DNA of 39,232 nt from Candidatus Thioglobus vulcanius (GTDB lineage Bacteria; Pseudomonadota; Gammaproteobacteria; PS1; Pseudothioglobaceae). Every line of letters starts with the position of its first letter. Position 1 is the first letter of the stretch. Positions 1 to 8,847 of the stretch are shown in pieces. The notes under the pieces are model-generated. The model made no database searches and was not told where the DNA came from. It worked only from the letters and a program-made list of their open reading frames with translations. Location: NCBI GenBank assembly GCA_910595855.1, contig CAJVCJ010000018.1, forward strand, positions 1 to 39,232, read 5' to 3'. Made by a program: the position numbers and the translations under genes.

Positions 1-4
1 TAAA

Positions 5-1195
5 ATGGCTAAAGAAAAATTTGAAAGAACCAAACCCCATGTTAACGTTGGCACAATTGGCCACGTTGACCACGGTAAGACAACATTAACTGCAGCTATT
101 ACTAAGGTAATGGCTGAAGCTAACGGTAGTGAAGCTACTGACTTTGCTGATATCGATAAAGCGCCTGAAGAAAGAGAGCGTGGTATTACAATTTCAACTT
201 CACACGTAGAGTATGAGTCAGAGACTCGTCACTACGCACACGTTGACTGCCCGGGACACGCCGACTACGTTAAGAACATGATTACAGGTGCTGCTCAAAT
301 GGACGGTGCTATCATCGTTATTGCTGCAACAGACGGACCTATGGCTCAAACACGTGAGCACATTCTTTTATCTAAGCAAGTAGGTGTTCCTTACATCGTT
401 GTATACATGAACAAAGCGGACATGGTTGACGATGAAGAATTAATCGAATTAGTTGAAATGGAAATCCGTGAACTTCTAGACGAGTACGACTTCCCTGGTG
501 ATGATACGCCAGTGATCCTTGGCTCTGCATTAAAAGCATTAGAAGGCGATACATCTGATATCGGCGTACCTTCAATCATGAAGTTAGTAGAAGCACTAGA
601 CACTTATATTCCTCAGCCTGAGCGTGACACTGAAAAGACATTCGTTATGCCAGTTGAGGACGTATTCTCAATCTCTGGTCGTGGTACGGTTGTTACAGGT
701 CGTATTGAAGCTGGTATCGTTAACGTTGGTGACGAATTAGAAATCGTAGGTATTAGAGACACACAAACAACAACTTGTACAGGTGTTGAGATGTTCCGTA
801 AGCTACTTGATTCTGGTGAAGCAGGCGATAACGTTGGTGTACTACTTCGTGGTACTAAGCGTGAAGATGTTGAACGTGGTCAAGTATTAGCTAAGCCTGG
901 TTCAATTAAGCCTCACTCAAACTTTGAAGCTGAAGTATATATTTTAAGTAAAGACGAAGGTGGCCGTCATACGCCATTCTTTGATAACTACCGTCCACAG
1001 TTCTACTTCAGAACAACTGACGTGACAGGTGCTTGTAAGCTACCTGAAGGCGTAGAGATGGTAATGCCTGGCGATAACGTGAAAATGCAAGTAGAGCTAC
1101 TTTCACCGATCGCTATGGAAGATGGTTTGAGATTCGCAATTAGAGAAGGTGGCCGTACAGTAGGTGCGGGCGTTGTTGCTAAAGTTACGGATTAA
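5..1195 (+). CDS. tuf: Translation elongation factor EF-Tu
   Basis: GTPase that delivers aminoacyl-tRNA to the ribosomal A site. The 396-residue protein is full length (family about 394). The G1 loop GHVDHGKT is at residues 19-26, followed by DCPGH (G3) and NKAD (G4), with beta-barrel domains 2 and 3 intact. The ATG is only 4 bases into the window, so its ribosome binding site lies outside. In related genomes tuf follows rpsL-rpsG-fusA, probably also here. A hairpin separates it from rpsJ. Confidence 0.98.
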   Translation: MAKEKFERTKPHVNVGTIGHVDHGKTTLTAAITKVMAEANGSEATDFADIDKAPEERERGITISTSHVEYESETRHYAHVDCPGHADYVKNMITGAAQMDGAIIVIAATDGPMAQTREHILLSKQVGVPYIVVYMNKADMVDDEELIELVEMEIRELLDEYDFPGDDTPVILGSALKALEGDTSDIGVPSIMKLVEALDTYIPQPERDTEKTFVMPVEDVFSISGRGTVVTGRIEAGIVNVGDELEIVGIRDTQTTTCTGVEMFRKLLDSGEAGDNVGVLLRGTKREDVERGQVLAKPGSIKPHSNFEAEVYILSKDEGGRHTPFFDNYRPQFYFRTTDVTGACKLPEGVEMVMPGDNVKMQVELLSPIAMEDGLRFAIREGGRTVGAGVVAKVTD

Positions 1196-1211
1196 TTAGT
1201 TAAATAGAGGT

Positions 1212-1241
1212 CGAAGATTTATTGTATAATCTTCGGTTTTT
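1212..1241 (+). terminator. Hairpin terminator after tuf
   Basis: Perfect 8-bp stem CGAAGATT / AATCTTCG (1212-1219 with 1228-1235), 8-base loop, then a short T run at 1237-1241. It probably ends or attenuates the tuf transcript before the S10 operon. The sequence TATAAT at 1225-1230 overlaps the loop and right arm and could be a -10 box for rpsJ, but no good -35 was found. Confidence 0.65.
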
Positions 1242-1282
1242 CGATGAGAAGTTTGTAAAGCAAACAGATAGGACATAAACAC

Positions 1283-1594
1283 ATGGGCAATCAAAATATT
1301 AGAATTAAATTAAAAGCATTTGATCATCGTTTAATCGACAAATCAGCGCTTGAGATTGTAGAGACAGCTAAACGTACTGGCGCTAGTGTAAGAGGTCCAA
1401 TCCCTCTTCCTACTAAAAAAGAACGTTTTACTGTATTGACTTCTCCTCACGTAAATAAAAAAGCGAGAGATCAGTACGAATTAAGAACATACATTAGATT
1501 AATGGACGTCATTAGCCCAACTGATAAAACAGTTGATGCATTAATGAAGTTAGATCTAGCAGCTGGTGTTGATGTAGCAATTAAGCTTAACTAG
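1283..1594 (+). CDS. rpsJ: 30S ribosomal protein S10
   Basis: Small-subunit head protein, also NusE in antitermination complexes. It has 103 residues, the same as E. coli, with the typical IRIKLKAFDHRLID start and the GPIPLPTKKERFTVL loop. First gene of the S10 operon; the 87-base leader after tuf holds a terminator hairpin. AGGA about ten bases upstream is a modest ribosome binding site. Confidence 0.98.
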   Translation: MGNQNIRIKLKAFDHRLIDKSALEIVETAKRTGASVRGPIPLPTKKERFTVLTSPHVNKKARDQYELRTYIRLMDVISPTDKTVDALMKLDLAAGVDVAIKLN

Positions 1595-1626
1595 CATTAA
1601 GATATAAATAAATTAGGAATAAGATC

Positions 1627-2343
1627 ATGGCAATTGGTTTAGTAGGACAAAAATTAGGAATGACGCGTTTAATAAACGACGATGGCACTGCCACGCCGGT
1701 AAGCGTTATTAAAATTGAACCTAATCGTGTTGTTCAAACAAGAACGCTTGAAGTTGACGGCTATAGTGCTGTACAAGTAACGACAGGCGCTAAAGTGAAC
1801 AAGAAAGGTGAAGCTAAAGTACGTCGTGTACCTGCTGCAATCAAGGGTCATTATGCAAAAGCATCTCAAGAAATAGGCTTAGGTCTTTGGGAATTTAGAG
1901 CTGAAGCAGATGAAATCAATGATGCGACTAGCTTTGATATCTCTATTTTTGGTGCTGGACATTATGTTGATGTAACTGGCCAGTCTAAAGGTAAAGGTTT
2001 TCAGGGTGGTGTAAAGCGTCACAATTTCCAAATGCAGGATGCAACACACGGTAACTCAGTCTCTCACAGAGCAATTGGTTCTACTGGACAGTGTCAAGAG
2101 CCTGGTCGAGTTTTCAAAGGTAAAAAGATGGCTGGTCACATGGGTGATGAGCAAGTGACACAAGAGTGTTTAGAGATTGTTAAGGTTGATAGCGACAAAA
2201 ATGTGATTTTAGTTAAGGGTGCAATCCCTGGTGCTACCTCAGGTTTTGTTAAAGTATCTTTATCACCTAAGAAAGACAAACTTAACGTTGTTGTTACTAA
2301 AAATATTAAAGATAATGCAGCAGTTGATTCTGCAGAGGCATAA
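1627..2343 (+). CDS. rplC: 50S ribosomal protein L3
   Basis: Early-assembly large-subunit protein near the peptidyl transferase centre. At 238 residues it is longer than E. coli L3 (209), the extra length being mainly a charged C-terminal tail ending DNAAVDSAEA. The conserved central loop with GFQGGVKRHNF and RVFKGKKMAGHMG is present, including the GQ site that PrmB methylates in relatives. It lies 32 bases after rpsJ in the S10 operon. Confidence 0.97.
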   Translation: MAIGLVGQKLGMTRLINDDGTATPVSVIKIEPNRVVQTRTLEVDGYSAVQVTTGAKVNKKGEAKVRRVPAAIKGHYAKASQEIGLGLWEFRAEADEINDATSFDISIFGAGHYVDVTGQSKGKGFQGGVKRHNFQMQDATHGNSVSHRAIGSTGQCQEPGRVFKGKKMAGHMGDEQVTQECLEIVKVDSDKNVILVKGAIPGATSGFVKVSLSPKKDKLNVVVTKNIKDNAAVDSAEA

Positions 2344-2352
2344 GGTTTTAAG

Positions 2353-2967
2353 ATGAAATTAAAAGTATTAAACATAAGCACAAACAAGTCAACTACGACA
2401 GAAGTAGCTGATACTATTTTTGCAAGAGATTACAACCAGTCATTGGTTCATCAAATTACGACAGCCTACATGGCTGGTGGACGTCAGGGCTCAAAAGCTC
2501 AAAAGAATCGTGCAGCAGTTAGCGGTGGTGGTAAGAAGCCATGGAACCAAAAAGGTACTGGCCGAGCTCGTGCAGGTACTTCGCGTGGACCTCTTTGGCG
2601 TTCAGGTGGTGTAACATTTGCTGCACAACCTAGATCTTTTGCACAAAAAGTTAACAAAAAAATGTACAAAGGTGCAATCTCAGTTATTTTTTCTGAATTG
2701 GCTCGTACTGATCGTCTAAAAGTTGTTAATGACTTTGACGTTCAAGAAGCTAAAACAAAAAATATTACTGGCATTCTTAAAGCGTTAGACGTTACTGATG
2801 CATTATTAATGACAGATGAGTTGAATGAAAACTTATACTTATCTGCTCGTAACTTATACCATGTTGGTGTTTGTGACACTCAAAGCATTGATCCAGTTAG
2901 CTTAATTGGTTATAAAAATGTTGTTGTTACTGAAGCGGCATTAAAGAAAATTGAGGCAATGTTATGA
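2353..2967 (+). CDS. rplD: 50S ribosomal protein L4
   Basis: Large-subunit protein lining the exit tunnel. The 204-residue length fits the family (201 in E. coli). The extended tunnel loop is recognisable, with GGRQGSKAQKNRA, GGGKKPWNQKGTGRARAG and RGPLWRSGG. In E. coli L4 also represses the S10 operon through the leader; no matching leader structure was recognised here. It starts nine bases after rplC and overlaps rplW by four bases (ATGA). Confidence 0.98.
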   Translation: MKLKVLNISTNKSTTTEVADTIFARDYNQSLVHQITTAYMAGGRQGSKAQKNRAAVSGGGKKPWNQKGTGRARAGTSRGPLWRSGGVTFAAQPRSFAQKVNKKMYKGAISVIFSELARTDRLKVVNDFDVQEAKTKNITGILKALDVTDALLMTDELNENLYLSARNLYHVGVCDTQSIDPVSLIGYKNVVVTEAALKKIEAML

Positions 2968-3254
2968 ATCAAGAGAAAGTATTAAAAACTTTGTTGGCGC
3001 CAATAGTATCTGAAAAGACAGCTATGCTGTCTGCTCAAAATTACTATGCATTTAAAGTGCGTATTGATAGCAACAAAAAAGAAATTAAAGCTGCCGTAGA
3101 ATTATTATTCGGTGTGACAGTTGAAAATGTTACAACTTCAGTTGTTAAAGGCAAGAAGAAAGTATTTAAAGGCAGAATCGGTCGTCGTATTAATTGGAAA
3201 AAGGCAATGGTAAAAGTGTCTGAAGGCCAAATGATTGACGTTAGCGCATCTTAA
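2964..3254 (+). CDS. rplW: 50S ribosomal protein L23
   Basis: Protein at the tunnel exit and docking site for trigger factor, which is encoded further along this window (tig). It has 96 residues (100 in E. coli), with the PIVSEKTAML start and the basic loop VKGKKKVFKGRIGRR. Its ATG overlaps the rplD stop by four bases, implying translational coupling. Confidence 0.97.
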   Translation: MNQEKVLKTLLAPIVSEKTAMLSAQNYYAFKVRIDSNKKEIKAAVELLFGVTVENVTTSVVKGKKKVFKGRIGRRINWKKAMVKVSEGQMIDVSAS

Positions 3255-3266
3255 AGAGATTTTATT

Positions 3267-4097
3267 ATGGCACAAGTAATTAAAAGAAAACCAACCTCAC
3301 CAGGTAGAAGATTTGTAGTTAGTATTGTAGATAAAGATCTACATAAAGGCGCACCTTACGCTCCTTTAACTGAAAGCAAAAATAGAATTAGTGGACGTAA
3401 TAACGCAGGTCGTATTACAACACGTCATAAAGGTGGTGGCCATAAGCGTCGTTACCGTATTATTGACTTTAAACGTAACAAGGACGATATTACTGCACGT
3501 GTAGAGCGTTTAGAATATGATCCTAACCGTAGTGCGAACATTGCTTTGGTTTTGTACGCAGACGGTGAGCGTCGTTACATTATTGCACCTAAGGGTCTTA
3601 ATGCTGGCGATACGGTTGTTTCGGGTGCTACAGTTGCAATCCAGACTGGTAATGTTATGCCTTTAGCAAACATTCCTTTAGGTAGTGTGATTCATTGTAT
3701 TGAGTTACAACCTAAGAAAGGTGCTCAAATAGCACGTAGTGCTGGTACTTCTGCGCAATTAATTGCTAAAGAAGGTAACTATGTAACACTTAGATTGCGT
3801 TCTGGTGAAGTTCGTAAAGTATTAGCTGAATGTCGTGCGACTATCGGTGAAGTTTCTAAGTCTGAACACAGTTTAAGAAAATTAGGTAAAGCGGGTGCAA
3901 CTCGCTGGAGAGGTGTTAGACCAACCGTTCGTGGTGTTGTAATGAACCCAGTTGATCACCCACATGGTGGTGGTGAAGGTAAAACTAGTGGTGGTCGTCA
4001 TCCAGTTTCTCCATGGGGTACACCAACTAAGGGTTATAAGACACGTAGTAATAAACGTACTGATAAGTTTATCGTACGTCGCAGAAATAAGGGTTAA
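3267..4097 (+). CDS. rplB: 50S ribosomal protein L2
   Basis: Large-subunit core protein needed for subunit joining and peptidyl transfer. It has 276 residues (273 in E. coli). The C-terminal signature VMNPVDHPHGGGEGKTSGGR contains the conserved histidine. It lies 12 bases after rplW and two bases before rpsS. Confidence 0.98.
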   Translation: MAQVIKRKPTSPGRRFVVSIVDKDLHKGAPYAPLTESKNRISGRNNAGRITTRHKGGGHKRRYRIIDFKRNKDDITARVERLEYDPNRSANIALVLYADGERRYIIAPKGLNAGDTVVSGATVAIQTGNVMPLANIPLGSVIHCIELQPKKGAQIARSAGTSAQLIAKEGNYVTLRLRSGEVRKVLAECRATIGEVSKSEHSLRKLGKAGATRWRGVRPTVRGVVMNPVDHPHGGGEGKTSGGRHPVSPWGTPTKGYKTRSNKRTDKFIVRRRNKG

Positions 4098-4099
4098 TC

Positions 4100-4366
4100 A
4101 TGGCTAGATCATTAAGAAAAGGACCATTTGTTGACGAGCATTTAATTAAGAAAGTTTTAACTGCTCAAGAGAACAACGATAGAAAACCAATTAAAACTTG
4201 GTCACGTCGCTCAGTAATCGTACCTGAGATGATTGGTTTAACAATTGCAGTTCATAACGGCAGAGCACATGTTCCTGTATCAATTACAGAACAAATGATT
4301 GGCCATAAGTTAGGCGAATTTGCTTTAACTAGAACCTTTACTGGCCACACTGGTGACCGTAAATAA
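4100..4366 (+). CDS. rpsS: 30S ribosomal protein S19
   Basis: Small-subunit head protein that contacts S13 and the A-site region. It has 88 residues (92 in E. coli), beginning MARSLRKGPFVDEHL, with the HNGRAHVPVSITEQMIGHKLGEF core. It starts two bases after the rplB stop. Confidence 0.98.
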   Translation: MARSLRKGPFVDEHLIKKVLTAQENNDRKPIKTWSRRSVIVPEMIGLTIAVHNGRAHVPVSITEQMIGHKLGEFALTRTFTGHTGDRK

Positions 4367-4380
4367 TATAGGTGAATGAC

Positions 4381-4713
4381 ATGAAAGAAGTTAAAGCAGT
4401 ACATAAATACGCAAAAGGATCATCTTTTAAAGTGAGACTTGTTGCTGACCAGATTCGTCAAAAGTCAGTTGAAGAAGCGTTAAATATTTTATCGTTCAGC
4501 AATAAAGGCGCGGCTAAATTACTTAAGAAAGTATTAAATTCAGCCATCTCTAATGCAGAACATAACAATGGTTTAGACATTGATGAGTTAAAAGTAAGCA
4601 GCGTTTATATTGATGAAGGTTCTACGATGAAAAGAATTCGTCCAAGAGCTAAAGGTCGTGCAAACAGAATTTTAAAAAGAACAAGCCACATTACTGTTGG
4701 CGTAAGCAAGTAG
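4381..4713 (+). CDS. rplV: 50S ribosomal protein L22
   Basis: Exit-tunnel protein with a long beta-hairpin ending MKRIRPRAKGRANRILKRTSHI. The ATG at 4381 was chosen over an in-frame GTG at 4372 because AGGTGA at 4370-4375 then serves as ribosome binding site with five-base spacing, and the product is 110 residues, exactly the E. coli length. The GTG would add three residues and lose that site. Confidence 0.93.
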   Translation: MKEVKAVHKYAKGSSFKVRLVADQIRQKSVEEALNILSFSNKGAAKLLKKVLNSAISNAEHNNGLDIDELKVSSVYIDEGSTMKRIRPRAKGRANRILKRTSHITVGVSK

Positions 4714-4720
4714 GTTTATT

Positions 4721-5413
4721 ATGGGTCAAAAAGTAAATCCAAAAGGTATTAGATTAGGAATCGTTAAAGATTGGGATTCAAAGTGGTATGCGAATTCTCA
4801 AGACTATTCTAAATTTTTATTATCTGATATTGCAGTTAGAGATTTCTTATTCGAGAAATTAAGCGCTGCTTCGGTTAGTCGTGTACAAATTGAACGTTTA
4901 GCTAATAATGCTAAAGTTACAATTCATACCGCTCGCCCAGGTATCGTTATTGGTAAGAAGGGTGCTGATATTGAGCAGTTAAAAGTAACTGTTTCAAAAA
5001 TGATGGGTATTCCAGTTCATATTAATATTGAAGAAATTAAAAAGCCAGAGCTTGATGCTCGTTTAGTTGCTGAGAACATTGCTCAACAATTAGAAAAGCG
5101 TGTTATGTATCGTCGTGCTGTTAAACGTGTTTTAGGTAATGCAACACGTTTAGGTGCTCAAGGTATTAAGGTAATGGTTGGTGGTCGTTTGAATGGTGCA
5201 GAAATTGCTCGTTCTGAATGGTACCGTGAAGGTCGTGTTCCATTACACACATTTAGAGCTGATGTAGATTATGCCAGTTATGGTGCAAATACACAGTATG
5301 GTGTGATTGGTATTAAAGTGTGGATCTTCAAGGGTGAAATTTTAGACCATAAGAAAGGTACATTAGATGAGGTTGCTCGTCGAGGTGCTACAAATCAAAT
5401 CGGTAAGAAGTAA
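4721..5413 (+). CDS. rpsC: 30S ribosomal protein S3
   Basis: mRNA-entry protein with an N-terminal KH domain containing the GXXG loop GKKG (in IVIGKKGADIEQL) and the C-terminal S3 domain (GGRLNGAEIARSEWYREGRVPLHT). It has 230 residues (233 in E. coli). It sits between rplV and rplP in the usual order. Confidence 0.98.
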   Translation: MGQKVNPKGIRLGIVKDWDSKWYANSQDYSKFLLSDIAVRDFLFEKLSAASVSRVQIERLANNAKVTIHTARPGIVIGKKGADIEQLKVTVSKMMGIPVHINIEEIKKPELDARLVAENIAQQLEKRVMYRRAVKRVLGNATRLGAQGIKVMVGGRLNGAEIARSEWYREGRVPLHTFRADVDYASYGANTQYGVIGIKVWIFKGEILDHKKGTLDEVARRGATNQIGKK

Positions 5414-5426
5414 TAAGGATTGAGAA

Positions 5427-5837
5427 ATGTTACAACCTAAACGTACAAAATTTAGAAAAATGATGAAAGGCCGTAATCGCGGTCTTGCAACTGGCCATAA
5501 GGTTAGTTTTGGTGAAATCGGCCTTCAAGCTGTTGGCAGATGTCGTATGACTGCAAGACAAATTGAAGCTGCACGTCGTGCAATGACACGTCACGTGAAG
5601 CGTCAAGGTAAGATTTGGATTCGTGTATTCCCTGACAAGCCTATTACTAAAAAACCATTAGAAGTTCGAATGGGTAAAGGTAAGGGTAGTGTTGAATATT
5701 GGGTTGCACAAATCAAACCAGGACAAATGTTATTCGAAATGCAAGGTGTTGATGAGACAGTTGCTCGTGAAGCTTTTGCATTGGCCGCTGCTAAGTTACC
5801 AGTAAGCACAAAAGTTATTAAAAGGACGGTAATGTAA
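5427..5837 (+). CDS. rplP: 50S ribosomal protein L16
   Basis: Protein at the A-site tRNA elbow of the large subunit. It has 136 residues, the same as E. coli, with LQPKRTKFRKMMKGRNRG at the start and the PDKPITKKPLEVRMGKGKG loop. Its stop shares one base with the rpmC start (TAATG). Confidence 0.98.
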   Translation: MLQPKRTKFRKMMKGRNRGLATGHKVSFGEIGLQAVGRCRMTARQIEAARRAMTRHVKRQGKIWIRVFPDKPITKKPLEVRMGKGKGSVEYWVAQIKPGQMLFEMQGVDETVAREAFALAAAKLPVSTKVIKRTVM

Positions 5838-6025
5838 TGGATATTAAAGCATTAAGAGATCAAGACATCTCAACACTAAACGAAACGTTGATGACGCTTT
5901 TGAAAGAACATTTCGAGTTGCGCATGCAGCACCGTAGTGCTCAATTGGACGATTCATCTAAATTAGGTAAAACTAAAAGATCAATTGCACAAGTTAAAAC
6001 TATTATTAGAGAGAAACAAGCATGA
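5837..6025 (+). CDS. rpmC: 50S ribosomal protein L29
   Basis: Small two-helix protein near the tunnel exit. It has 62 residues (63 in E. coli), with the conserved helix LLKEHFELRMQHRSAQLDDSSKL. It is tightly coupled on both sides: a one-base overlap with rplP and a four-base overlap with rpsQ. Confidence 0.97.
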   Translation: MDIKALRDQDISTLNETLMTLLKEHFELRMQHRSAQLDDSSKLGKTKRSIAQVKTIIREKQA

Positions 6026-6288
6026 GTGATAATAAAGTAGAACGCGTACTAACAGGTACGGTTGTAAGTGCTGGTCGTGATAAGACTATTGCTGTTCTTA
6101 TTGAGCGCAAAGTTAGACACCCAATTTACAAAAAATACATCAAGCGTAGTACTAAAGTTCACGCACATGATGAAAAGAACGAATGTTCAATGGGCGATAC
6201 TGTGAGAGTAGTAGAAGCTAAGCCTTTTTCAAAGACTAAACATTGGGCATTACTTGAAGTGGTTGAGAAATCCGTTTCAATTGATTAA
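6022..6288 (+). CDS. rpsQ: 30S ribosomal protein S17
   Basis: OB-fold protein binding 16S rRNA during early assembly. It has 88 residues (84 in E. coli), with the LTGTVVSAGRDKTIAV and HPIYKKYIKRSTKVHAHDE signatures. It is the last gene of the S10 operon in the classical arrangement; the 24-base gap to rplN shows no terminator or clear promoter, so transcription probably continues. Confidence 0.98.
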   Translation: MSDNKVERVLTGTVVSAGRDKTIAVLIERKVRHPIYKKYIKRSTKVHAHDEKNECSMGDTVRVVEAKPFSKTKHWALLEVVEKSVSID

Positions 6289-6312
6289 TATCAAATTTAA
6301 AGAGAGTAAGAC

Positions 6313-6681
6313 ATGATTCAAATGCAAACAAAACTTTTCGTTGCCGATAATAGTGGTGGTGTAAAGGCTATGTGTATTAAAGTTTTAGGTGGTTCTAAGC
6401 GTCGTTATGCTGGTATCGGTGACGTAATCAAGGTTAGTATCAAGGAAGCATCTCCACGTGGAAAAGTTAAGAAAGGTGATGTGTATGATGCTGTTGTAGT
6501 TCGTACAGCTCATGGCGTTCGTCGTGCTGATGGTTCGCGTATTCGTTTTGATAACAATGCAATTGTATTGTTAAATACTAAGCTTGAGCCAGTTGGAACT
6601 CGTATCTTTGGCCCTGTTACACGTGAATTACGTTCTGCTAAATTTATGAAGATTGTTTCATTAGCTCCAGAGGTTCTATAA
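6313..6681 (+). CDS. rplN: 50S ribosomal protein L14
   Basis: Subunit-interface protein forming bridges with 16S rRNA. It has 122 residues (123 in E. coli), beginning MIQMQTKLFVADNSGG and ending RSAKFMKIVSLAPEVL. First gene of the spc block; its stop shares a base with the rplX start. Confidence 0.98.
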   Translation: MIQMQTKLFVADNSGGVKAMCIKVLGGSKRRYAGIGDVIKVSIKEASPRGKVKKGDVYDAVVVRTAHGVRRADGSRIRFDNNAIVLLNTKLEPVGTRIFGPVTRELRSAKFMKIVSLAPEVL

Positions 6682-6992
6682 TGCAAAAAATTAAAATGAA
6701 CGATGAAGTAATCATTATTGCCGGTAAAGACAAAGGTGAAACTGGCACGATTACTAAAGTTTTAGAGAACAAAGTTATTGTTGAAGGCAAGAATATTGCT
6801 AAAAAACATGTTAAGCCTAACCCTAACGCGGGTGTTACTGGCGGTATCGTTGATACTGAAATGCCTTTAGCGGTTTCAAATGTTGCAATTCTAAATCCTA
6901 AAACAAACAAAGCTGACAGAGTTGGTATTCGTACTGACAAAGAAGGAAAAAAGGAAAGATTTTTTAAATCAAACGGCGATTCAATCGTTTGA
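6681..6992 (+). CDS. rplX: 50S ribosomal protein L24
   Basis: Assembly-initiator protein with an N-terminal KOW motif (DEVIIIAGKDKGETGTITKV). It has 103 residues (104 in E. coli). It overlaps the rplN stop by one base. Confidence 0.97.
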   Translation: MQKIKMNDEVIIIAGKDKGETGTITKVLENKVIVEGKNIAKKHVKPNPNAGVTGGIVDTEMPLAVSNVAILNPKTNKADRVGIRTDKEGKKERFFKSNGDSIV

Positions 6993-7012
6993 GCAAGTTA
7001 AGGAAATAAACC

Positions 7013-7552
7013 GTGTCTAGATTACAAGAAGAATATACAAATGTTATTAAGCCAGCTTTACAAAAAGAGCTTGGCCTTACTAACCCAATGGCTGTCCCAA
7101 AAATCGAAAAGATCACCATTAACATGGGTCTTGGTAGTGCTTTAGGTGATAAAAAAGTGTTGCAAAGTGCATTAGAGGAGATGGGCTTAATTGCTGGTCA
7201 GAAGCCTTTAACTTGTAACGCTCGTAAATCAGTAGCAAGTTTTAAAATTAGAGAAGGCAATGCAATTGGTTGTAAGGTTACTTTACGTAAGGATAAGATG
7301 TATGAATTCCTTGATCGTTTAGTTAACGTTGCTATCCCTCGTATCCGTGATTTCCGTGGTTTAAAACCAACTTCATTTGATGGTCGTGGCAACTACAACA
7401 TGGGTATCACTGAGCAAATTACATTTGCTGAAATCGATTTTGAAAAAGTAACTAGAACTCGTGGCATGGATATTGCAATCACGACAACTGCTGCTTCTGA
7501 TGATGACGCTAAGAAACTATTAGCAATGTTTAAATTTCCATTTAAAGGATAA
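7013..7552 (+). CDS. rplE: 50S ribosomal protein L5
   Basis: 5S rRNA-binding protein of the central protuberance. It has 179 residues, the same as E. coli, with the signature IRDFRGLKPTSFDGRGNYN. The start is GTG, preceded by AAGGA; the next in-frame ATG would remove conserved N-terminal sequence. Confidence 0.97.
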   Translation: MSRLQEEYTNVIKPALQKELGLTNPMAVPKIEKITINMGLGSALGDKKVLQSALEEMGLIAGQKPLTCNARKSVASFKIREGNAIGCKVTLRKDKMYEFLDRLVNVAIPRIRDFRGLKPTSFDGRGNYNMGITEQITFAEIDFEKVTRTRGMDIAITTTAASDDDAKKLLAMFKFPFKG

Positions 7553-7556
7553 GAAA

Positions 7557-7862
7557 ATGGCTAAAAAGTCTATGATAAATAGAGATATCAAACGTACTAA
7601 GATTGTTGAAAAATACAAAACTAAGCGTCTTGAATTAAAGAAAATTATTAAAAGTGTAACAGCTTCGGATGAAGAACGCTTCCAAGCAACTATTAAGTTA
7701 CAAGCACTTCCACGTGATGCATCACCAACTCGCCAACGTAGTCGTTGTGGTTTGACTGGTCGTCCACATGGTTTTTACCGTAAGTTTGGTTTATCAAGAA
7801 CTAAACTTAGAGAACGCACTATGAATGGTGAAGTTCCAGGTTTATCTAAAGCAAGCTGGTAA
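7557..7862 (+). CDS. rpsN: 30S ribosomal protein S14 (zinc-free type)
   Basis: Small-subunit head protein. The 101-residue length and the C-terminal block RCGLTGRPHGFYRKFGLSR identify the long form without the CXXC zinc ribbon. It starts four bases after rplE. Confidence 0.98.
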   Translation: MAKKSMINRDIKRTKIVEKYKTKRLELKKIIKSVTASDEERFQATIKLQALPRDASPTRQRSRCGLTGRPHGFYRKFGLSRTKLRERTMNGEVPGLSKASW

Positions 7863-7873
7863 GGAGAAATAAT

Positions 7874-8269
7874 ATGAGTATGTCAGATCCCATCGCTGAT
7901 ATGTTAACGCGCATTCGCAACGCACAAATGGTTGAGAAGAAAGAAGTTAGCATCCCCGCATCAAATTTAAAAACTGCTATCGCAAGTGTGATGCAGCAAG
8001 AAGGTTTTATTGAGTCATTTTCTGTTGAAGGTGACAAAGCAGCCAAAACGTTAACAATTAAACTTAAGTACTATCAAGATAAGCCTGTAATTGAAACATT
8101 ACAGCGTATATCTAAGCCAAGTTTAAGAGTTTATGCTTCTAGTACTGAAATGCCAAGTGTTAAAAATGGCCTAGGTATTGTTATTGTATCTACACCTAAG
8201 GGTGTGATGACTGGACAAGCTGCATCAGCCCAAAATGTTGGCGGTGAAGTTTTGTGCAGCCTTTACTAA
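7874..8269 (+). CDS. rpsH: 30S ribosomal protein S8
   Basis: Central-domain 16S rRNA binder; in E. coli it also represses the spc operon. It has 131 residues (130 in E. coli). The start MSMSDPIADMLTRIRNAQ matches E. coli MSMQDPIADMLTRIRN, so the first ATG at 7874 was kept over 7880; AAGGAGA lies just upstream. Confidence 0.98.
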   Translation: MSMSDPIADMLTRIRNAQMVEKKEVSIPASNLKTAIASVMQQEGFIESFSVEGDKAAKTLTIKLKYYQDKPVIETLQRISKPSLRVYASSTEMPSVKNGLGIVIVSTPKGVMTGQAASAQNVGGEVLCSLY

Positions 8270-8284
8270 TATTGGAGAGATTAT

Positions 8285-8830
8285 ATGTCTAGAGTAGCAA
8301 AATCACCAATTACAATTGAAACCGGTACTGACGTATCTATGACTGGCACAGTGATGACAGTTAAAGGTAAGTTAGGTCAGTTATCAATGGATATTCATCC
8401 AACAGTTACTGTTGAAATTAATGACAATGTTATTAGTTTTGATATTATCAAACTTGAGAAGAAAGCGATTAAAGACGCTTGGGCTCAAGCTGGTACTGCA
8501 AGAGCAAATACTGCAAATATCATTCAAGGTGTTTCAGTTGGTTGGGAAAAGAAATTAAGCCTAATCGGCGTTGGTTACCGTGCAAAAGCTATGGGTAAGT
8601 CATTAGACTTAACGTTAGGTTTTTCACACCCAGTAGTGTATGCATTACCAGAGGGTATTACCGTTGAAACACCGTCTCAAACTGAGATTATTGTTAAAGG
8701 TATGAACAAGCAAAAAGTAGGCCAAGTAGCAGCTGAAATTAGAGCTTATCGTCCGCCAGAGCCTTATAAAGGTAAAGGTGTTCGTTATACGGATGAGCAT
8801 GTTGTTCGTAAAGAAGCTAAGAAGAAATAA
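8285..8830 (+). CDS. rplF: 50S ribosomal protein L6
   Basis: Protein near the factor-binding site of the large subunit. It has 181 residues (177 in E. coli), two repeated beta-alpha domains, and the C-terminal signature RPPEPYKGKGVRY. Second from the standard rpsH-rplF-rplR order. Confidence 0.98.
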   Translation: MSRVAKSPITIETGTDVSMTGTVMTVKGKLGQLSMDIHPTVTVEINDNVISFDIIKLEKKAIKDAWAQAGTARANTANIIQGVSVGWEKKLSLIGVGYRAKAMGKSLDLTLGFSHPVVYALPEGITVETPSQTEIIVKGMNKQKVGQVAAEIRAYRPPEPYKGKGVRYTDEHVVRKEAKKK

Positions 8831-8847
8831 TTGATTAGGTATTCAAA

